Shown here: positions 55,206-57,162 of the stretch, piece by piece
How the letters are laid out: each line of letters begins with the position of its first letter
Position numbering within the stretch: position 1 is the stretch's first letter
Assembly (NCBI GenBank): GCA_028714615.1
Contig: JAQTMA010000006.1
Span: 1-57,162, forward strand
Length of the DNA stretch: 57,162 nt
Direction of reading: 5' to 3'
From: Anaerolineaceae bacterium
Lineage (GTDB): Bacteria; Chloroflexota; Anaerolineae; Anaerolineales; Anaerolineaceae
The notes under the pieces: generated by a model
The model's database searches: none
Told to the model about the DNA's origin: nothing
Seen by the model: only the letters and a program-made list of their open reading frames with translations
Translations under genes and position numbers: made by a program

Positions 55206-56098
55206 GGCCCATATTCCTTCAGAATTTGGTGCAGATACAGGTGATAAGGTCCGAGTTTTCCTCCATAATTGCCTGCGGTGATCCACAACACACCCGGCCG
55301 GCAAGCCGCCCGGATAGCAGCCGCCATCGCCTGTTTCACTACCCCCTCGCTGGTTCCATTAATGACCAACTCATAGCTGCAACCGGCTTGAGGAGGTAAC
55401 TGAGTCTCCACCCGCGTCCGCAGCGTAGGACAAAACGCCTGGTTGGTCGAGGCCCGCACCTTTTCGTACTTTGAACCAGGTTTGCTGGGACTGCGGCATA
55501 CTCCGCCCGGAAAAGGGGCAATAGCTCCCTTCGTGGACCTGACAGCTTGCGCGGCTGCCTCAGCCGCCTCCAGGGTTGCCGCGCGCTGCGTCCCAATAAT
55601 GAGGAGGTTCCCTCCACCGACGCCCTCCGCCATTCCAAAAGCTTCTTCAACGACAAACTCGCCATCCGCAACCGGAATGCGCCAATACCGTTTCTCTTTC
55701 AAGAGTTTACTGGACTGGTATCCATCGCCGAAGAAGCGCAGTTTCCCGCCCACTTTCACCTGGGTTGTGGATTCCAACCCGTTAAAGCAAGCGGAAGTCG
55801 CCGAAGGCAAGATTGCCTGCCCAATGCGCAAGGTCAAGTGATCTTCCAACTTTTCTTTGGAATAACTAAATAAGAAAAGTGCCTGGCCGGGCCTGCCATC
55901 CGCTGTCTGATCCGGGTCCAATTCCCCTTCTACTCCGGCTTCACAACCGCAGCCGATGATTGAGATGCCCAAGCCGCAAGCAGCCTGCGCTGCCTGGAAT
56001 GCCAGCCGCGCAGTATCTGCTGTGATCACCAGCCGACTCATCCACATGGGGAAGGCTTCAGCAAACGTGTCCTCGATGGTTACGCCTTCAATTTGCAT
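55190..56098 (-). CDS. fhcD: Formyltransferase FhcD (formylmethanofuran:H4MPT formyltransferase)
   Basis: A 302-residue Ftr/FhcD protein starting MQIEGVTIEDTFAEAFPMWMSRLVITA, with PGQALFLFSYSKEKLEDHLTLRIGQAILPSATSACFNGL and PFPGGVCRSPSKPGSKYEKVRASTNQAFCPTL as family hallmarks. It moves the formyl group between H4MPT and methanofuran (or its analogue). Complete length. Its start overlaps fhcA by 19 bp. Confidence 0.96.
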   Translation of the reverse strand: MQIEGVTIEDTFAEAFPMWMSRLVITADTARLAFQAAQAACGLGISIIGCGCEAGVEGELDPDQTADGRPGQALFLFSYSKEKLEDHLTLRIGQAILPSATSACFNGLESTTQVKVGGKLRFFGDGYQSSKLLKEKRYWRIPVADGEFVVEEAFGMAEGVGGGNLLIIGTQRAATLEAAEAAAQAVRSTKGAIAPFPGGVCRSPSKPGSKYEKVRASTNQAFCPTLRTRVETQLPPQAGCSYELVINGTSEGVVKQAMAAAIRAACRPGVLWITAGNYGGKLGPYHLYLHQILKEYGPCASS

Positions 56099-57162
56099 GG
56101 CACCTCCCGAAATGCGGCGCCGGCAAAGGACTCTCCTAAAGCGTAATGCTCCGGTTGCACGCTAACCACCTCAGCTAAGCATCGGTAAAGGTGTGGGAGC
56201 CGCTCTTCGTCCCACGCCGGCCGGGCGACCAAGACGTCACCGGCCTGGTGCTCCACAGTCTCGCCATGCTGTACCACCATCCGGCCGCGGCGCATCACCC
56301 AGGCAGGCGATGCAAACATTTCACGGACGCCGGCTTGCATCTGGTAGCAGCGCAAGTCTGCCAGCGCGCCAATCCCGAGGTGGCCGCGATCCTCCAACCC
56401 TAAGGCTCGCGCCGGCCCCCAACTGGTCATGGAAATAATCTCCCCTAAGGTGAGCTCTCGTTCGATCTGGCCCAGGCGAGTTTTCTCTCGCCCGGCCGGG
56501 TGGATACGGGCGAGGACGGCCTGACGCGCCGGCCGGCTCATTAACCACTCGATGATCTGAGGATAAGCCAGAAATGGACCTCCATTCGGATGGTCACAGG
56601 TTAAAAACATCCGGGAGGCATCCGGGAAAGTGAGCATCAACTCCAATCCGGCTGCCCACTGAACGGCGCTGGTAGGGTCTCCGGCCAGGTACTCCAGAGG
56701 CATGCTGTTGTACCCACCCTCGCCTTCCACCTGGCGGCTGATCGAGGGTTTTCGGGTCAGCCTTCGCAGATAGCTCATCATGCTGGTATCGGCGGTGACG
56801 GCTAGCGCTTTGCCGAAGAGCACCTGGCCGGCATCGAGTGTGATGTTCTGGAATGGCGCCAGGCAGCTAACCAACTGTTCGGCGGCCGATGTCAGACCGC
56901 CATGCCCATCATCGCCATAAGAATAGAACTGGATATGGCACAGGTGGGTGCGCTGCCCATCCAAGGCGCGTACCGTTTCACAAAAAGGAGTAGAATTGCC
57001 CGGCTTTCCTAACCAGCCCGCATGCAGATGCACGGGGTGGGGTAATCCCAGGGCGTTGACCGCCGCTACCACCTGCCGGATGATTTTCCGCTGAGTCAGC
57101 CCTCCTAACCCGATCGGATCGTCCAGGCCAGGAGCGGGTTGATTGGCTTTCCAGGCGATTCC
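56080..57162 (-). CDS. fhcA: Formylmethanofuran dehydrogenase-like subunit FhcA, C-terminal part
   Basis: The frame stays open to the right edge; about 360 C-terminal residues are visible. Phrases such as NALGLPHPVHLHAGWLGKPGN, HIQFYSYGDDGHGG, LDAGQVLFGKALAVTADTSM, FLTCDHPNGGPFLAYP and MTSWGPARALGL are typical of the FwdA/FhcA amidohydrolase, which hydrolyses formylmethanofuran to formate. Metal-ligand His and Asp appear in the HLHAG, LCHIQ and CDHPNGG stretches. The start and the fhcB gene lie outside the window. Confidence 0.95.
   Translation of the reverse strand, partial: GIAWKANQPAPGLDDPIGLGGLTQRKIIRQVVAAVNALGLPHPVHLHAGWLGKPGNSTPFCETVRALDGQRTHLCHIQFYSYGDDGHGGLTSAAEQLVSCLAPFQNITLDAGQVLFGKALAVTADTSMMSYLRRLTRKPSISRQVEGEGGYNSMPLEYLAGDPTSAVQWAAGLELMLTFPDASRMFLTCDHPNGGPFLAYPQIIEWLMSRPARQAVLARIHPAGREKTRLGQIERELTLGEIISMTSWGPARALGLEDRGHLGIGALADLRCYQMQAGVREMFASPAWVMRRGRMVVQHGETVEHQAGDVLVARPAWDEERLPHLYRCLAEVVSVQPEHYALGESFAGAAFREVPCKLKA

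Overview
The window looks like a chromosomal segment of an uncultured Chloroflexota bacterium, probably near Anaerolineae. This rests on Thr/Pro/Ser-rich linkers behind lipoprotein cysteines, an F420-type luciferase-like oxidoreductase, a bacterial tetrahydromethanopterin (H4MPT) C1 cluster, and ATG/GTG starts behind GGAGG-type ribosome binding sites. The assignment is an inference. No insertion sequence, integrase, rRNA or CRISPR array was found.

Layout. (1) 1-9.1 kb, sulfur amino acids: the end of coaBC; a minus-strand metQ-metN-metI methionine importer behind a long structured leader with an intrinsic terminator; then, divergently, a strong promoter, a ~215-nt structured RNA ending in a terminator, tRNA-Cys(GCA), cysK, metA (Glu111, acetyl type) and metY (direct sulfhydrylation), followed by a B3/B4-domain protein, a DUF4395 protein and an anchored thioredoxin. 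(2) 9.1-9.5 kb: remnants of two dead genes. (3) 9.5-32.8 kb: a 13-gene carbohydrate operon from one consensus promoter with a LacI-type operator. It encodes a GH94 phosphorylase, two solute-binding proteins (one of 969 aa), two pairs of ABC permeases, an NHL-TPR-Yip1 membrane protein, a DUF5696 protein, a lipoprotein GH144 and a cytosolic GH144, a LacI repressor, a GH35 and a GH3. The GH144/GH94/GH35/GH3 set points to beta-1,2-glucan or sophoro-oligosaccharides. Up to about 30.6 kb this block is visibly more AT-rich than its flanks.

(4) 32.8-37.5 kb: an HxlR-type regulator with an alpha/beta hydrolase, divergent from a small redox-type operon (GYD, two SDRs lacking the usual YxxxK, a DUF1579-like protein, an LLM oxidoreductase). 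(5) 37.5-41.8 kb: a four-gene minus-strand operon with a membrane PIG-L deacetylase, an ATP-grasp enzyme, a processive GT2 synthase and a TIM-barrel-like lipoprotein, probably making an amino-sugar polymer. (6) 41.9-50.4 kb: a SorC-regulated catabolic operon (class I aldolase, AcoX/NAD-kinase-like kinase, two Zn alcohol dehydrogenases) joined to an ECF transporter (S, fused A-A', T); its substrate is unknown. (7) 50.6-57.2 kb: a DUF1697 gene, a broken RidA gene, and a minus-strand H4MPT cluster fhcA-fhcD-fhcC-mch plus two ATP-grasp genes.

The strongest candidates for undescribed biology are the oversized transporter module in (3), the ECF-coupled sugar or polyol pathway in (6), the polymer operon in (5), and the paired divergent structured leaders of the sulfur genes in (1).
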